From Methanobacterium sp. (GTDB taxonomy: Archaea > Methanobacteriota > Methanobacteria > Methanobacteriales > Methanobacteriaceae): a stretch of 46,464 nt of DNA. A program made the position numbers and the translations under genes. Positions 1 through 8,384 of this stretch are shown one piece after another. How positions within the stretch are numbered: the first letter of the stretch is position 1; each line of letters opens with the position of its first letter. Below the pieces are notes generated by a model that saw nothing but the letters and a program-made list of their open reading frames with translations, searched no databases and had not been told where the DNA came from. The stretch is taken from contig JAQVTJ010000002.1 in the NCBI GenBank assembly GCA_028700095.1, positions 1-46,464 of the forward strand. Direction: 5' to 3'.

Positions 1-1
1 A

Positions 2-1381
2 CAAGCAGCTCAAAACCTTTTCATGAAAAAAAAGCAATCAACCCTTTTTTCAAGATCCCTTACAATTGAAAAGGTACATAGTAACTTAATTAAAATAGCC
101 ACTATAAATGGTAGCAGGGCACAATCAAAGAAGTTAGAAATTTTAAGAGAACTATTATCTTCTGCGTCACCTGTTGAAGCTAAATATATTACCAGATCTG
201 TGATAGAAAAACTTCGTGTAGGTGTGGGTGAAGGAACTATTAGAGATGCCCTAGCACTGGCTTTTAATGTGGATAAAGAAATTATTGAAAGGGCACATAT
301 GCTTACCAATGATTTGGGTTTAGTTGCAGAAGTATCAAAAGAAGAAGGTGTACAAGGACTTCAAAAACTTAGTTTAATACCTGGAAAACCAGTAAAACCC
401 ATGCTTGCCCAGCTTTCTCGTGGAATTTCAGATAGTATTCTTGAAATGGGATGGGCTATCTGTGAAACTAAATATGATGGAATAAGGGTGCAAATTCATA
501 GATTAAATAATGAAATCAGTATTTTCACTAGAAGACTTGAAAATATTAGTAATGCAGTACCAGAAATAGTAGAATATATTAAAAAATCTCTTCCTTCCAA
601 AAATTTTATTGTTGAAGGTGAAATAATAGTTACTAAAAATGGAAAACCAATCTCTTTCCAATACATTCTCCAAAGGGTACGTAGAAAATATGATATTGAA
701 AGAATGAGAGATGAAGTACCTCTTAAACTCTATTTATTTGATATATTATATTATAAAGAACCATTAATTGATATTCCATTTGAAAAAAGAAGACAAATTT
801 TAGAATCCATTGTAACAGATATTAAAGATAAGATACAGCTTAGTAAAAATATTAAAGTTACACCTGAATCTTTACAAGATGCAGAAGATCTTTTTAATGA
901 ATCAATAAAATCCGGCCATGAAGGTATAATGATAAAAGACCCACATGCACCATACATGCCGGGAATTCGAGGTAAAAAAATGCTTAAATTTAAAGCAGAA
1001 CCCGAAACATTGGATCTTATAATTGTAGGAGGTAGTTATGGTAGAGGTAAAAGAGCTCATCTAATTGGATCATATCTTCTTGCAGCTAGAGATGAAAATA
1101 ATGAACTTAAAACATTAGCCTATGCAGCAACAGGATTAGATGACCAAACATTATTAGAACTTTATACATTAACAAAGCCTTTAATCACAAGTAAAATAGG
1201 TAGACAAGTTAAAATAACTCCGCATATAATTTTAGAAATAGCATATAGTGAAATAGTTAAAAGTCCAGAATATGAAAGTGGCTATTCACTCCGGTTTCCT
1301 GTTGTAAAAAGAATACGAGATGATCGAAGTATTGAAGATATAGATACAGTAGAAAGAATTGATTCTATGTTTAAAAACTAA
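2..1381 (+). CDS. lig: ATP-dependent DNA ligase (5' truncated by window edge)
   Basis: Seals nicks in DNA using ATP through an enzyme-AMP intermediate, in replication and repair. The reading frame is open to the left edge of the window, and archaeal ligases are about 550-560 residues, so roughly the first 100 residues lie outside. What is present begins inside the all-alpha DNA-binding domain (an RVGVGEGTIRDAL stretch typical of archaeal ligases). The adenylation domain follows with motif I, TKYDGIR; its Lys is residue 150 counted from the first in-frame ATG at 23. Later come EGEI (motif III type), EGIMIKDP (motif IV type) and LKFKAE (motif V type), then the C-terminal OB-fold with a LRFPVVKRIRDD end. 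The ATG at 23 is therefore not the real start. No lesions are visible. A poly-T tract follows about 45 bases downstream. Family assignment is very secure. Confidence 0.95.
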   Translation, partial: QAAQNLFMKKKQSTLFSRSLTIEKVHSNLIKIATINGSRAQSKKLEILRELLSSASPVEAKYITRSVIEKLRVGVGEGTIRDALALAFNVDKEIIERAHMLTNDLGLVAEVSKEEGVQGLQKLSLIPGKPVKPMLAQLSRGISDSILEMGWAICETKYDGIRVQIHRLNNEISIFTRRLENISNAVPEIVEYIKKSLPSKNFIVEGEIIVTKNGKPISFQYILQRVRRKYDIERMRDEVPLKLYLFDILYYKEPLIDIPFEKRRQILESIVTDIKDKIQLSKNIKVTPESLQDAEDLFNESIKSGHEGIMIKDPHAPYMPGIRGKKMLKFKAEPETLDLIIVGGSYGRGKRAHLIGSYLLAARDENNELKTLAYAATGLDDQTLLELYTLTKPLITSKIGRQVKITPHIILEIAYSEIVKSPEYESGYSLRFPVVKRIRDDRSIEDIDTVERIDSMFKN

Positions 1382-1427
1382 TAAAATATACTTCTCTATT
1401 TAAATATAAGGCCATTTTATTATATTA

Positions 1428-1436
1428 TTTTTTTTT
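1428..1436 (+). terminator. Poly-T tract after DNA ligase gene
   Basis: A run of nine T residues 47 bases after the ligase stop codon. Archaeal RNA polymerase commonly stops at such U-tracts without a hairpin. In DNA this AT-rich the call is only suggestive. Confidence 0.35.
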
Positions 1437-1508
1437 AAAGAAATTCCACACCCATATTTAGTAATAATTTTTTATATTATAAGTAATATATTATTATATC
1501 AGATACAA

Positions 1509-1898
1509 ATGAAGGACAGTATCATATTTAAAATCGTATTTACAACTTCAATCATAGGAACAATTGGAATGATAATTTTTGCAGGAGCTATAACACCAAA
1601 ACATCTTAATATAAATGAAATTAACCCTGGAATGATGGATGAAGAAATTACAATTGAAGGTGTAGTTGATAATATTAAAGAATCTCAAAGCCAAACATAT
1701 TTCTTTGATATCACAGATAATACTGGAAAAATTAATGTGGTTATTTTTAAAAAAAATGCCCAAGATATTGAAATTAGTAATCTAACAATTTTCCATCTTA
1801 ATAAAAAAAGAATAAAAATTTCAGGAATAGTAACACAATATAATGGTAAAATAGAATTAATATTAAAAAATTCAAAATCACTAGAAATTCTAGTATAA
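1509..1898 (+). CDS. Membrane-anchored OB-fold nucleic-acid-binding-like protein
   Basis: A 129-residue protein. Residues about 7-27 form one hydrophobic segment (IIFKIVFTTSIIGTIGMIIF), a signal anchor or uncleaved signal. Residues about 45-128 look like an OB-fold of the tRNA-anti/YhcR type: an ITIEGVVDNI strand, an FFDITDNTGKINVVIF strand pair, then RIKISGIVTQYNGKIELIL. Soluble OB-folds of this type bind single-stranded nucleic acid or oligosaccharide, and here the domain is predicted to be tethered to the membrane. It follows the DNA ligase gene at 127 bases, separated by a T-tract, so it is probably its own transcription unit. No convincing Shine-Dalgarno site precedes the ATG. The fold call is moderate; the substrate and role are unknown. 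Confidence 0.65.
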   Translation: MKDSIIFKIVFTTSIIGTIGMIIFAGAITPKHLNINEINPGMMDEEITIEGVVDNIKESQSQTYFFDITDNTGKINVVIFKKNAQDIEISNLTIFHLNKKRIKISGIVTQYNGKIELILKNSKSLEILV

Positions 1899-2107
1899 AT
1901 CATATTTTATATATCAATATCTACCAAATCATTAGATAAAAAAAATTTTGTTAAGATAATAATATTTCTTTTCATATATAATATAAAAATTTTAAGACGT
2001 AATGAAGTTATTAATTATTTTACAATATAATATAATACTAATAAAATTTTAATATATAAATTATACATTTAAAAAATAGAAATATATAAAATTTTTGGAG
2101 TATTTTC

Positions 2108-3463
2108 ATGACAATAAAACGATTATTTGGAACATTTGGGGTTAGAAGAATTGCAAATCAAGAATTAACACCAGAATTTGCATCAAAACTTGCAGCAGCG
2201 TATGGTTCTCTTGTAAAAGGTACAGTTGCTGTTGGTGGGGATCCAAGAACATCTACTAATATGATAAAACATTCTGTAATTGCAGGACTATTATCATCAG
2301 GTTGTGATGTTATTGATCTAGGAATATTACCCACTCCTGCTGTTCAGTATGCTGTTAGAAATTATTATGATGGAGGTGTGATGATAACAGCATCACATAA
2401 TCCTCCGAAATATAATGGGTTAAAATTTGTTGATTCTGATGGAATTGGTATTGCTGAGGATATGGAAATAAGTATTGAAAATATGTACTTTAATGAAAAC
2501 CCTAAAAGGGTTTCATGGAATGATATTGGAGAAGTATTTACTAATCCAGGTATTATAGATGAATATGTTAATAATGTTTTTAACCGTGTAAAACATGATA
2601 TAATAAAAAATGCCAAATTAAAGGTTATTGTGGATTGTGGAAGTGGAGCAGCATGTTTTACAACACCATATCTACTGCGTAAACTTGGCTGTGAAGTTAC
2701 CACCATGAATTGTCAGCCTGATGGATTTTTCCCTGGAAGAAATCCAGAACCCACAGCTGAAAATTTGGAAGAACTAAGAAAAGTTGTAAAATCCACAAAA
2801 ACTGATCTTGGAATAGCACATGATGGAGATGCAGATCGTACAATATGTATAGATGAAAATGGAGATTTTGTTTTTGGTGATAAAACATTTGCATTAGTTG
2901 AAAAGGATATGCTTAAAGAAAATGGTGGAGGAATAATTGTAACCACTGTTGCAACATCTGCTGCAATATATGATATAGCAAAAGAATATAAAGGAGAAGT
3001 TGTTGCAACCAAAGTAGGGGATCTTCTTGTTGCAAGAAAATTAAAGAATCTAAATGGTTTATTTGGTGGTGAGGAAAATGGTGGTTTAATATTCCCTGAT
3101 TTTGTTTATGGTAGGGATGCAGCATTAGCAACTGCAAAAATAATTGAAATAATGGCAAAGGAAAACAAACCACTTTCCAAGTTAATAGAAGAACTTCCAA
3201 GTTACAATTCAGCTAAGCTTAAAATTGAATGTCCTGATAATCTTAAATTAGAAATAATGGAAAAAATTGCAGATGCAACATGTGAATATGAAGTAGATAC
3301 AACTGATGGAGTTAAAATATTAACAGATGAAGGATGGGTTATTATAAGACCATCAGGAACTGAACCAATATTCAGATGTTTTGCAGAAGCAGAAAAACTT
3401 GATGATGCAAAAAAAATGGCTGAATGGGGAATTTCCCTTGTTAAAACTCATATAAGACAATAA
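2108..3463 (+). CDS. glmM: Phosphoglucosamine mutase / phosphohexomutase
   Basis: Interconverts glucosamine-6-phosphate and glucosamine-1-phosphate (the family also takes mannose or glucose phosphates), feeding UDP-GlcNAc for pseudomurein and glycan synthesis. All four alpha-D-phosphohexomutase domains are present in 451 residues, the usual length. The catalytic phosphoserine is Ser96 in TASHNP, the metal loop is DGDADR at 239-244, the sugar-binding loop is GGEENGG near 325, and the phosphate-binding loop RPSGTEP lies near the C-terminus. The ATG has a GGAG about 8 bases upstream. It stands alone between AT-rich gaps, with a T9 run after the stop. Substrate preference (GlmM versus ManB) cannot be decided from sequence alone, but archaeal proteins of this type are usually annotated GlmM. 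Confidence 0.9.
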   Translation: MTIKRLFGTFGVRRIANQELTPEFASKLAAAYGSLVKGTVAVGGDPRTSTNMIKHSVIAGLLSSGCDVIDLGILPTPAVQYAVRNYYDGGVMITASHNPPKYNGLKFVDSDGIGIAEDMEISIENMYFNENPKRVSWNDIGEVFTNPGIIDEYVNNVFNRVKHDIIKNAKLKVIVDCGSGAACFTTPYLLRKLGCEVTTMNCQPDGFFPGRNPEPTAENLEELRKVVKSTKTDLGIAHDGDADRTICIDENGDFVFGDKTFALVEKDMLKENGGGIIVTTVATSAAIYDIAKEYKGEVVATKVGDLLVARKLKNLNGLFGGEENGGLIFPDFVYGRDAALATAKIIEIMAKENKPLSKLIEELPSYNSAKLKIECPDNLKLEIMEKIADATCEYEVDTTDGVKILTDEGWVIIRPSGTEPIFRCFAEAEKLDDAKKMAEWGISLVKTHIRQ

Positions 3464-3483
3464 AATTTAAAAATATCCATTTA

Positions 3484-3492
3484 TTTTTTTTT
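3484..3492 (+). terminator. Poly-T tract after glmM
   Basis: Nine consecutive T residues 21 bases after the glmM stop, a likely archaeal U-tract termination site. The convergent small gene on the other strand ends 20 bases further on. Confidence 0.4.
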
Positions 3493-3511
3493 AATATATA
3501 ATTTATAAAAA

Positions 3512-3694
3512 TTAATCTTTATAAAAACCATAAAACTCTGAACAATAGGCACACATAGGATATTTATCATATTTATAATGACTTGCATCATCATTATTCA
3601 TATCAAATTTTTGAAGACAGAAATAGCATGTTTCTATTTTTCCTGATCTCCCTACTTCACATTTACAATTGTTTTGTTCTTCTATTTTTAACAC
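3512..3694 (-). CDS. Small cysteine-rich (zinc-binding-like) protein
   Basis: About 60 residues with six cysteines arranged as C10-x-C12, C23-xx-C26 and C48-xx-C51, which suggests one or two treble-clef or ribbon zinc sites. No family was recognised. The start is uncertain. The first in-frame start-like codon is a GTG, but that GTG lies inside the only Shine-Dalgarno-like sequence (GAGGTG). The codon at the usual spacing from that site is ATA, so either ATA is used, or the GTG is used without its own site, or an ATG has been lost. It runs convergently with glmM. The clustered Cys pattern supports a real gene; the function is unknown. Confidence 0.55.
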   Translation of the reverse strand: MLKIEEQNNCKCEVGRSGKIETCYFCLQKFDMNNDDASHYKYDKYPMCAYCSEFYGFYKD

Positions 3695-3867
3695 CTCAAA
3701 TAATAATATTGAATATTTAATATAATTATAAGAAATATATCTTTTTTTTTAAATATTTTATTTACAAATATCTTTCTCTTATACTACTACTTAGGCTTTA
3801 TGTTTTAACTAAACTCTCTTTTTTTTTAAGTAAAAAATTTTACCATCCAACAACATATAATATTAAT

Positions 3868-4388
3868 ATGATAGACCAAGAAAAAAGGCGAAAAATTGCA
3901 TGGGGTATAACTGGAAGTGGCGAAAAAATCATGGAAACTGTAGAGATGATGGAAAAAATGAAAAAAAATATAGAAAAACCTATGATATCAGAGTTTTCAT
4001 TTTCAAAGCAGGTGATCAAGTTTTAAAATACTATAATCTTTCAAATACATTGGAAACATTATTTGATAAAACATGGACAGAAATAAATTCAAATGCACCT
4101 TTCCTAGCAGGACAGATCCAACTTGGAACTTATGAATTTCTTTTAATAGCACCTGCAACATCCAATACAGTAGCAAAAATATCTCTAAGAATAGCAGATA
4201 CATTACTTACAAATGCAGCTGTAATGGGTCAGAAAACATCTACACCTCTTTATATTATGCCAACAGACTTTAAAGAAGGTAGTGTAATTACAAAGCTCCC
4301 TAATGGAAAAGATCTTGAAATAAAAATTACACCTGAAGATGCTGAACATGTGAAAAATTATCTAAAATGTCCAACACCTTCATTTTAG
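3868..4388 (+). pseudogene. afpA: Archaeoflavoprotein AfpA-type flavoprotein, frameshifted
   Basis: AfpA-type flavoproteins bind FMN and take electrons from ferredoxin in methanogens and relatives; related proteins act as dihydromethanopterin reductases. The true N-terminus starts at the ATG at 3868 and reads KIAWGITGSGEKIMETVEMM, the expected nucleotide-binding start of the family. That frame then ends at a stop near 4025. The rest of the protein (YDIRVFIFKAGDQVLKYY, then LAGQIQLG, LLIAPATSNTVAKI, IADTLLTNAAVM) is in the next frame. Adding one A to the A5 run at 3974-3978 joins the two halves as IEKTYDIRVF. It is a single homopolymer lesion, so recent inactivation, sequencing error or slippage remain possible. 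The first ATG in the second frame (3900) is not a sensible start. The restored product would be about 173 residues. Confidence 0.75.
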
Positions 4389-4434
4389 AAAATCCAAATG
4401 AAATACCCTCAATTTTTAAGAAACATTCACGAAA

Positions 4435-4758
4435 TTAAAGAGTTGTTGTTAAAAACTGTAAAGTCACACTTAAATTGAACAGTCCATCATCACCAGCAGA
4501 CACATCAGACATTCCTCTGAAATAATGGTCAACATCACCTGAACCTGCAATATTTAATGCTAAAGGTTCAACGTCATCAATTCCATTGAAAAACTTACTA
4601 ATATCTAGTAGTTCTGCTTGTGACCCCTTAAAATTTATTACCACACTACCCCCAGTGCGTGACTGTATTGTAACATTTTGTTCATCTACTTCTAGTTTTT
4701 CAATACTTCTCTTTGTATTTTTTCTTTTTTTAGTGAATACTATACTGGATTTTTCCAT
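4435..4758 (-). CDS. Conserved hypothetical protein
   Basis: A 107-residue soluble protein I do not recognise. The start is well supported: the ATG is preceded by GGTAGGTGAT, a strong Shine-Dalgarno match about 6 bases upstream. The N-terminal 20 residues are very basic (KKRKNTKRSIEK). The remainder is mixed alpha/beta with an acidic middle (FFNGIDDVEPLALNIAGSGD) and ends in a hydrophobic strand-like LSVTLQFLTTTL. There is no signal peptide, membrane segment or Cys motif. It converges on the broken flavoprotein gene, and the adenosine-kinase-family gene lies upstream on the same strand about 150 bases away. Function unknown. Confidence 0.7.
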   Translation of the reverse strand: MEKSSIVFTKKRKNTKRSIEKLEVDEQNVTIQSRTGGSVVINFKGSQAELLDISKFFNGIDDVEPLALNIAGSGDVDHYFRGMSDVSAGDDGLFNLSVTLQFLTTTL

Positions 4759-4913
4759 TTTTTAATCACCTACCTAAGTTATTAGAAGTTTTTTAAAACA
4801 AATCAACAGTTATATATTTGTAGTGGGCAGTATAAATTTTTTTTTATTTTTAAGGTTTATTCCAGAATTTTCACCTTTATAAAAGATAATAACATATTCT
4901 AATATAATATGAT

Positions 4914-5402
4914 CTAAAATTTATAGCCTATTTCTCGTAGGAATTTTCTTCTAAGTATAACGTCCTTTTCAGTTTCAATTCCAACAGGTTTAAAACCATC
5001 AATAACCCCAATTATACCTCTGCCTTGTTCTGTTTCTGCTATAATTATTTCAACAGGGTTGGAAGTTGCACAAAATAGGTTTACAACCTCTGGAACATTT
5101 TTAATTCGCTGTGAAACATTTATTGGAAATGCATTTTTTAGAAATATTAAAAATACATGTCCACATGCAATTTCAAGCATTTTATCCCCTGCAAGTTCTA
5201 TTAATTCATCATTATTACCTTCAGTTCTTATAAGACAATCTCCAGATGCTTCACTAAATGCTATTCCAAATTTTGCATGGGGTACTGTATTAAATATGGC
5301 TTCATACAAATCTTCATTTGTTTTTATGAAATGACTTTGTCCTAATATAATATTACAATCTTCAGGAGCTTCTAATTTAACTATTTTTATTTGCATGTCC
5401 AT
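4914..5402 (-). CDS. Adenosine-specific kinase family protein
   Basis: Member of the small archaeal/bacterial family named adenosine-specific kinase (Pfam Adenosine_kin). The family's structural representative binds adenosine and AMP and carries a phosphohistidine; its physiological role is poorly known. Family landmarks include KIVKLEAPEDCNIILGQSHF at the start, KFGIAFSEASGDCLIRTEGN in the middle, and NPVEIIIAETEQGRGIIGVI near the C-terminus. An upstream in-frame ATG exists at 5417, but the strong GGAGGT site falls just after it and lies 7 bases before the ATG at 5402, so the protein starts MDMQIK, giving 162 residues, the family length. Monocistronic by appearance. Confidence 0.82.
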   Translation of the reverse strand: MDMQIKIVKLEAPEDCNIILGQSHFIKTNEDLYEAIFNTVPHAKFGIAFSEASGDCLIRTEGNNDELIELAGDKMLEIACGHVFLIFLKNAFPINVSQRIKNVPEVVNLFCATSNPVEIIIAETEQGRGIIGVIDGFKPVGIETEKDVILRRKFLREIGYKF

Positions 5403-5652
5403 AAAAAAAACCTCCATTTTTCTATTATCTTAGAATTATTACAATTCCTATTATATTCCATTTTATTATCCTATGCTAAAACTTTTATAAATCCATTTTT
5501 TTAAATTCAGGGATCATTATATATATGAGAATTCCAGATAAATTGTCATAAACAATCATTATAAATATTATGGGGTTTTGTGGAGTGATCATATAAAAAC
5601 TTAATTAAAGAATAATATATATCCATATTTTAAGTTATAAGAGGTTTCAACA

Positions 5653-6207
5653 ATGAAAGAGAAAATGAAAGAAATAGCTCAACGTGTTTCAGAGTTAAGG
5701 GAACTTTCTGAAATTAGTATAGATGAAATGGTAGAATATCTGAATATTCCTGTTGAAACTTATATGGGTTATGAAGAAGGAGAAAATGATATTTCTGCAA
5801 GTGTACTTTATGAAATAGCCCAGAAATTAAATGTTGATATGGGACTCCTACTAACAGGAGAAGAAACTAGAATGCATATATTTACAGTTACAAGAAAAGG
5901 TAAAGGTGTGAGGGTTGAAAGGAGAAAAGAATATAAATACGAGAACCTTGCTGAAAAATTCATACATAAAAAAGCCGAACCATTTATAGTATCTGTTAAA
6001 CCAAGAACACAAAAAGGAAAACCTCAAACCAATTCACATACAGGTCAAGAATTCAACTATATTATTAAAGGAACTTTAAAAATTTACATACATGACAATG
6101 AAATTATTCTAGAAGCAGGGGATTCAATATTCTTTGATTCATCATATGAACATGCAATGGAAGCAATAAATGATAAAAAAGCCATATTTTTAGCTGTAAT
6201 CCTTTAA
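5653..6207 (+). CDS. HTH (XRE-type) transcriptional regulator with C-terminal cupin
   Basis: A 184-residue DNA-binding regulator. Residues about 8-65 form an XRE-type helix-turn-helix (EMVEYLNIPVETYMGYEEG, then SASVLYEIAQKLNVDMGLLL). Residues about 110-184 form a cupin barrel with HTGQEFNYIIKGTL as motif 1 and GDSIFFDSSYEHAM as motif 2, a likely small-ligand sensor. The ATG follows a GAGG about 8 bases upstream. It lies 80 bases upstream of a degraded acyl-CoA synthetase gene on the same strand. HTH-cupin regulators are often encoded beside acyl-CoA synthetase genes, so it probably once controlled that gene; this is inference. It appears intact even though its likely target is broken. Confidence 0.85.
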   Translation: MKEKMKEIAQRVSELRELSEISIDEMVEYLNIPVETYMGYEEGENDISASVLYEIAQKLNVDMGLLLTGEETRMHIFTVTRKGKGVRVERRKEYKYENLAEKFIHKKAEPFIVSVKPRTQKGKPQTNSHTGQEFNYIIKGTLKIYIHDNEIILEAGDSIFFDSSYEHAMEAINDKKAIFLAVIL

Positions 6208-6287
6208 AAAAAATATGTAAACATAATAAAAATTTAATGTTAATCCTTGGTAAGTGTGGAAATAGTAAAAAAAAGGGGTATAAAAAA

Positions 6288-7979
6288 ATGGTATCATTAC
6301 TAAATAAATTTGTACCAAAAATAGAATTCAGTTCATATCAAGATTTTGAAAAAAATTTTAAGATAGAAATTCCTGAAAAATTTAACTTTGCATATGATAT
6401 TGTTGATGAATATGCTAAAGAGGATCCTGAAAAAATTGCAATGGTCTGGTGTGATGATAATAGCGAAAAAATTTTCACATTCAAAGAAATGGAAATCTAC
6501 AGTGATAAAGCTGCAAATTTTTTTAAAAATTATGGTATTACCAAGGGCGATACAGTAATGCTCACATTAAAAAGTAGATATGAATTTTGGTTTTGTTTAC
6601 TAGCACTTAATAAGATAGGTGCAATACCAATCCCTGCAACACATATGCTAAAATCCAAAGATATTGTATACAGAATTAAAAGTGCAGATATAAAAATGGT
6701 AGTTTGTATAGCAGAAGACAATGTTCCTGAATGTGTTGATAAAGCAGAAAATATCATGGAAGAGAGAACATTAATAAAAGCAGTTGTTGGAAAAGAAAAA
6801 CAGGGCTGGATAAACTTCAAAGAAGAGCTTGAAAATGCATCAGAAGAATTTAAACGCCCAACAGGAAAGGATGCAACAACCAATGAAGAAGCATCTGTTG
6901 TTTATTTTTCATCAGGAACAACAGGACTTCCAAAAATGATACTTCACAATTTCACATATCCTTTAGGACATATAATAACAGCTAAATATTGGCAGAATGT
7001 TACTGATAATGGACTTCATTACACTGTAGCAGATACAGGTTGGGCTAAATGTTTATGGGGAAAAATATATGGACAATGGATAGTAGGAAGTGCAGTATTT
7101 GTATATGACTATGACCGTTTTGATGCTGCACAAATGCTAGAAAAAGCAACAAAACATGGTGTAACCACATTTTGCGCACCTCCCACTATCTACAGATTCC
7201 TCATTAAAGAAGATCTTTCAAAATATGATTTCTCAACATAAATATGTTGTAACAGCAGGATAACCATTAAATCCAGAAGTATATAATAAATTCTATGAAT
7301 TCACAGGTTTAAAATTAATGGAAGGATTTGGACAAACAGAAACAGTGGTAAGTATAGCTAATTTCCCTTGGACAGATCCAAGACCTGGATCCATGGGAAA
7401 ACCTTCACCAGGATATAATATAATGTTAATGGACAAAAATGGTAAAATTTGTGATATTGGTGAAGAAGGTGAACTAGTAGTTAAAACACTTGATAAAAAA
7501 CCTCCAGGATTATTTGGAGGATATTATAAGGATAAAACCAAAACAGACCAAGTATGGCATGATGGATATTACCATACTGGAGATACAGCTTGGAAAGATG
7601 AGGATGGATATTATTGGTTTGTAGGAAGGAATGATGATATTATAAAAAGTTCAGGATATCGTATAGGACCCTTTGAAGTTGAAAATGCAGTTATATGCCA
7701 TCCATCAGTACTTGAATGTGCAATTACAGGTGTTTCACACCCTATAAGGGGACAGGTTGTTAAAGCTACCATTGTATTGGCCAAAGATTATAAACCTTCA
7801 CCAAAGATTATAAACCTTCACCAAAGCTTATGAAACAAATACAAAACCATGTTAAAAAGGTTACAGCACCATATAAATATCCAAGAGTTATTGAATTTGT
7901 TGATGAACTACCTAAAACAATAAGTGGAAAAATAAGACGAATAGATATAAGGGAAAAAGATAAAGAAGGAAAAAATTAA
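6288..7979 (+). pseudogene. AMP-forming acyl-CoA (acetyl/medium-chain type) synthetase, multiply broken
   Basis: An intact version would activate a carboxylic acid to its CoA thioester with ATP via an acyl-AMP. The ATG at 6288 follows GGGGT. The first part carries the AMP-binding loop YFSSGTTGLPKMI and runs normally to DLSKYDFST. Three separate lesions follow. First, a frameshift (two bases missing) makes a TAA at 7239-7241. Second, once the frame is restored, a nonsense TAA replaces the Glu of TAGEP at 7261-7263. Third, a 20-bp tandem duplication at 7781-7820 shifts the frame again. Between them, EGFGQTETV, YHTGDTAWKDEDGYYWFVGR and IKSSGYRIGPFEVE are typical. After the duplication the original frame reads LPKTISGKIRR, the acylation-Lys motif, and ends at 7979. 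The restored protein would be about 560 residues. Three independent events make real inactivation nearly certain. The exact acid substrate is unknown. Confidence 0.92.
7781..7820 (+). repeat. 20-bp perfect tandem duplication
   Basis: CCAAAGATTATAAACCTTCA occurs twice back to back, followed by a third partial unit of six bases. It lies inside the broken acyl-CoA synthetase gene. Since 20 is not a multiple of three, the duplication itself breaks the frame; removing one copy restores LAKDYKPSPKLMKQ. Confidence 0.97.
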
Positions 7980-8058
7980 CATACAATACATGGAAAGATA
8001 ATAAAACACTCCAAATAATACAGATTTACAGATATATCAATATAATAATAAAATTGTA

Positions 8059-8068
8059 TTATATAAAT
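8059..8068 (+). promoter_or_regulatory. Candidate TATA box for vor operon
   Basis: ATTATATAAA-like sequence about 45 bases before the vorC start, at a plausible distance for an archaeal promoter with a short leader. In DNA this AT-rich it is a weak call. Confidence 0.25.
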
Positions 8069-8108
8069 GGAATTATATTTAAAAAAAAAATATTAAAAGA
8101 TTGGTATT

Positions 8109-8384
8109 ATGTCAAAAAAGGATAAAAAGGAACCATATCCTATTATAAACATTTTAGAATGTAAAGAATGTGGAAGATGTATTTTAATATGTAGAAAGGA
8201 TGTCCTAAAGATGAATAGTACATTAAATAAAAGAGGATATCATTATGTTGAATATACTGGTGAAGGATGTACAGGTTGTGGGGATTGTTATTACACCTGC
8301 CCTGAACCATTAGCAATTGAAGTACATATTCCTAAACAAACTAAAAAAAATCAGAGGAAACTGAATGGCAACACAGCTCATTAA
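8109..8384 (+). CDS. vorC: 2-oxoacid (2-oxoisovalerate type):ferredoxin oxidoreductase, ferredoxin-like subunit
   Basis: A 91-residue polyferredoxin subunit that carries electrons from the TPP-bound intermediate to ferredoxin. It has two 4Fe-4S sites, CKECGRCILIC near residue 19 and CTGCGDCYYTCP near residue 57, the second followed by the usual Pro. First gene of a three-gene operon; its last 20 bases overlap the start of the alpha-subunit gene. In biosynthetic methanogens this enzyme runs reductively, carboxylating branched-chain acyl-CoA to a 2-oxoacid. The three-subunit arrangement (ferredoxin subunit, alpha, fused beta-gamma) matches the VOR of Methanothermobacter as I recall it. Assignment to VOR rather than KOR rests on that architecture and is less certain than the family call. 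Confidence 0.8.
   Translation: MSKKDKKEPYPIINILECKECGRCILICRKDVLKMNSTLNKRGYHYVEYTGEGCTGCGDCYYTCPEPLAIEVHIPKQTKKNQRKLNGNTAH

Noticed and set aside
3700..3867. Search for a tRNA or small RNA in the gap before the flavoprotein gene
   Set aside because: No cloverleaf, no GGTTCGA-type T-loop and no GC-rich stem; just poly-T/A-rich DNA.
5403..5417. ATG at 5417 as start of the adenosine-specific kinase family gene
   Set aside because: The Shine-Dalgarno GGAGGT lies between this ATG and the next in-frame ATG at 5402, which is correctly spaced.
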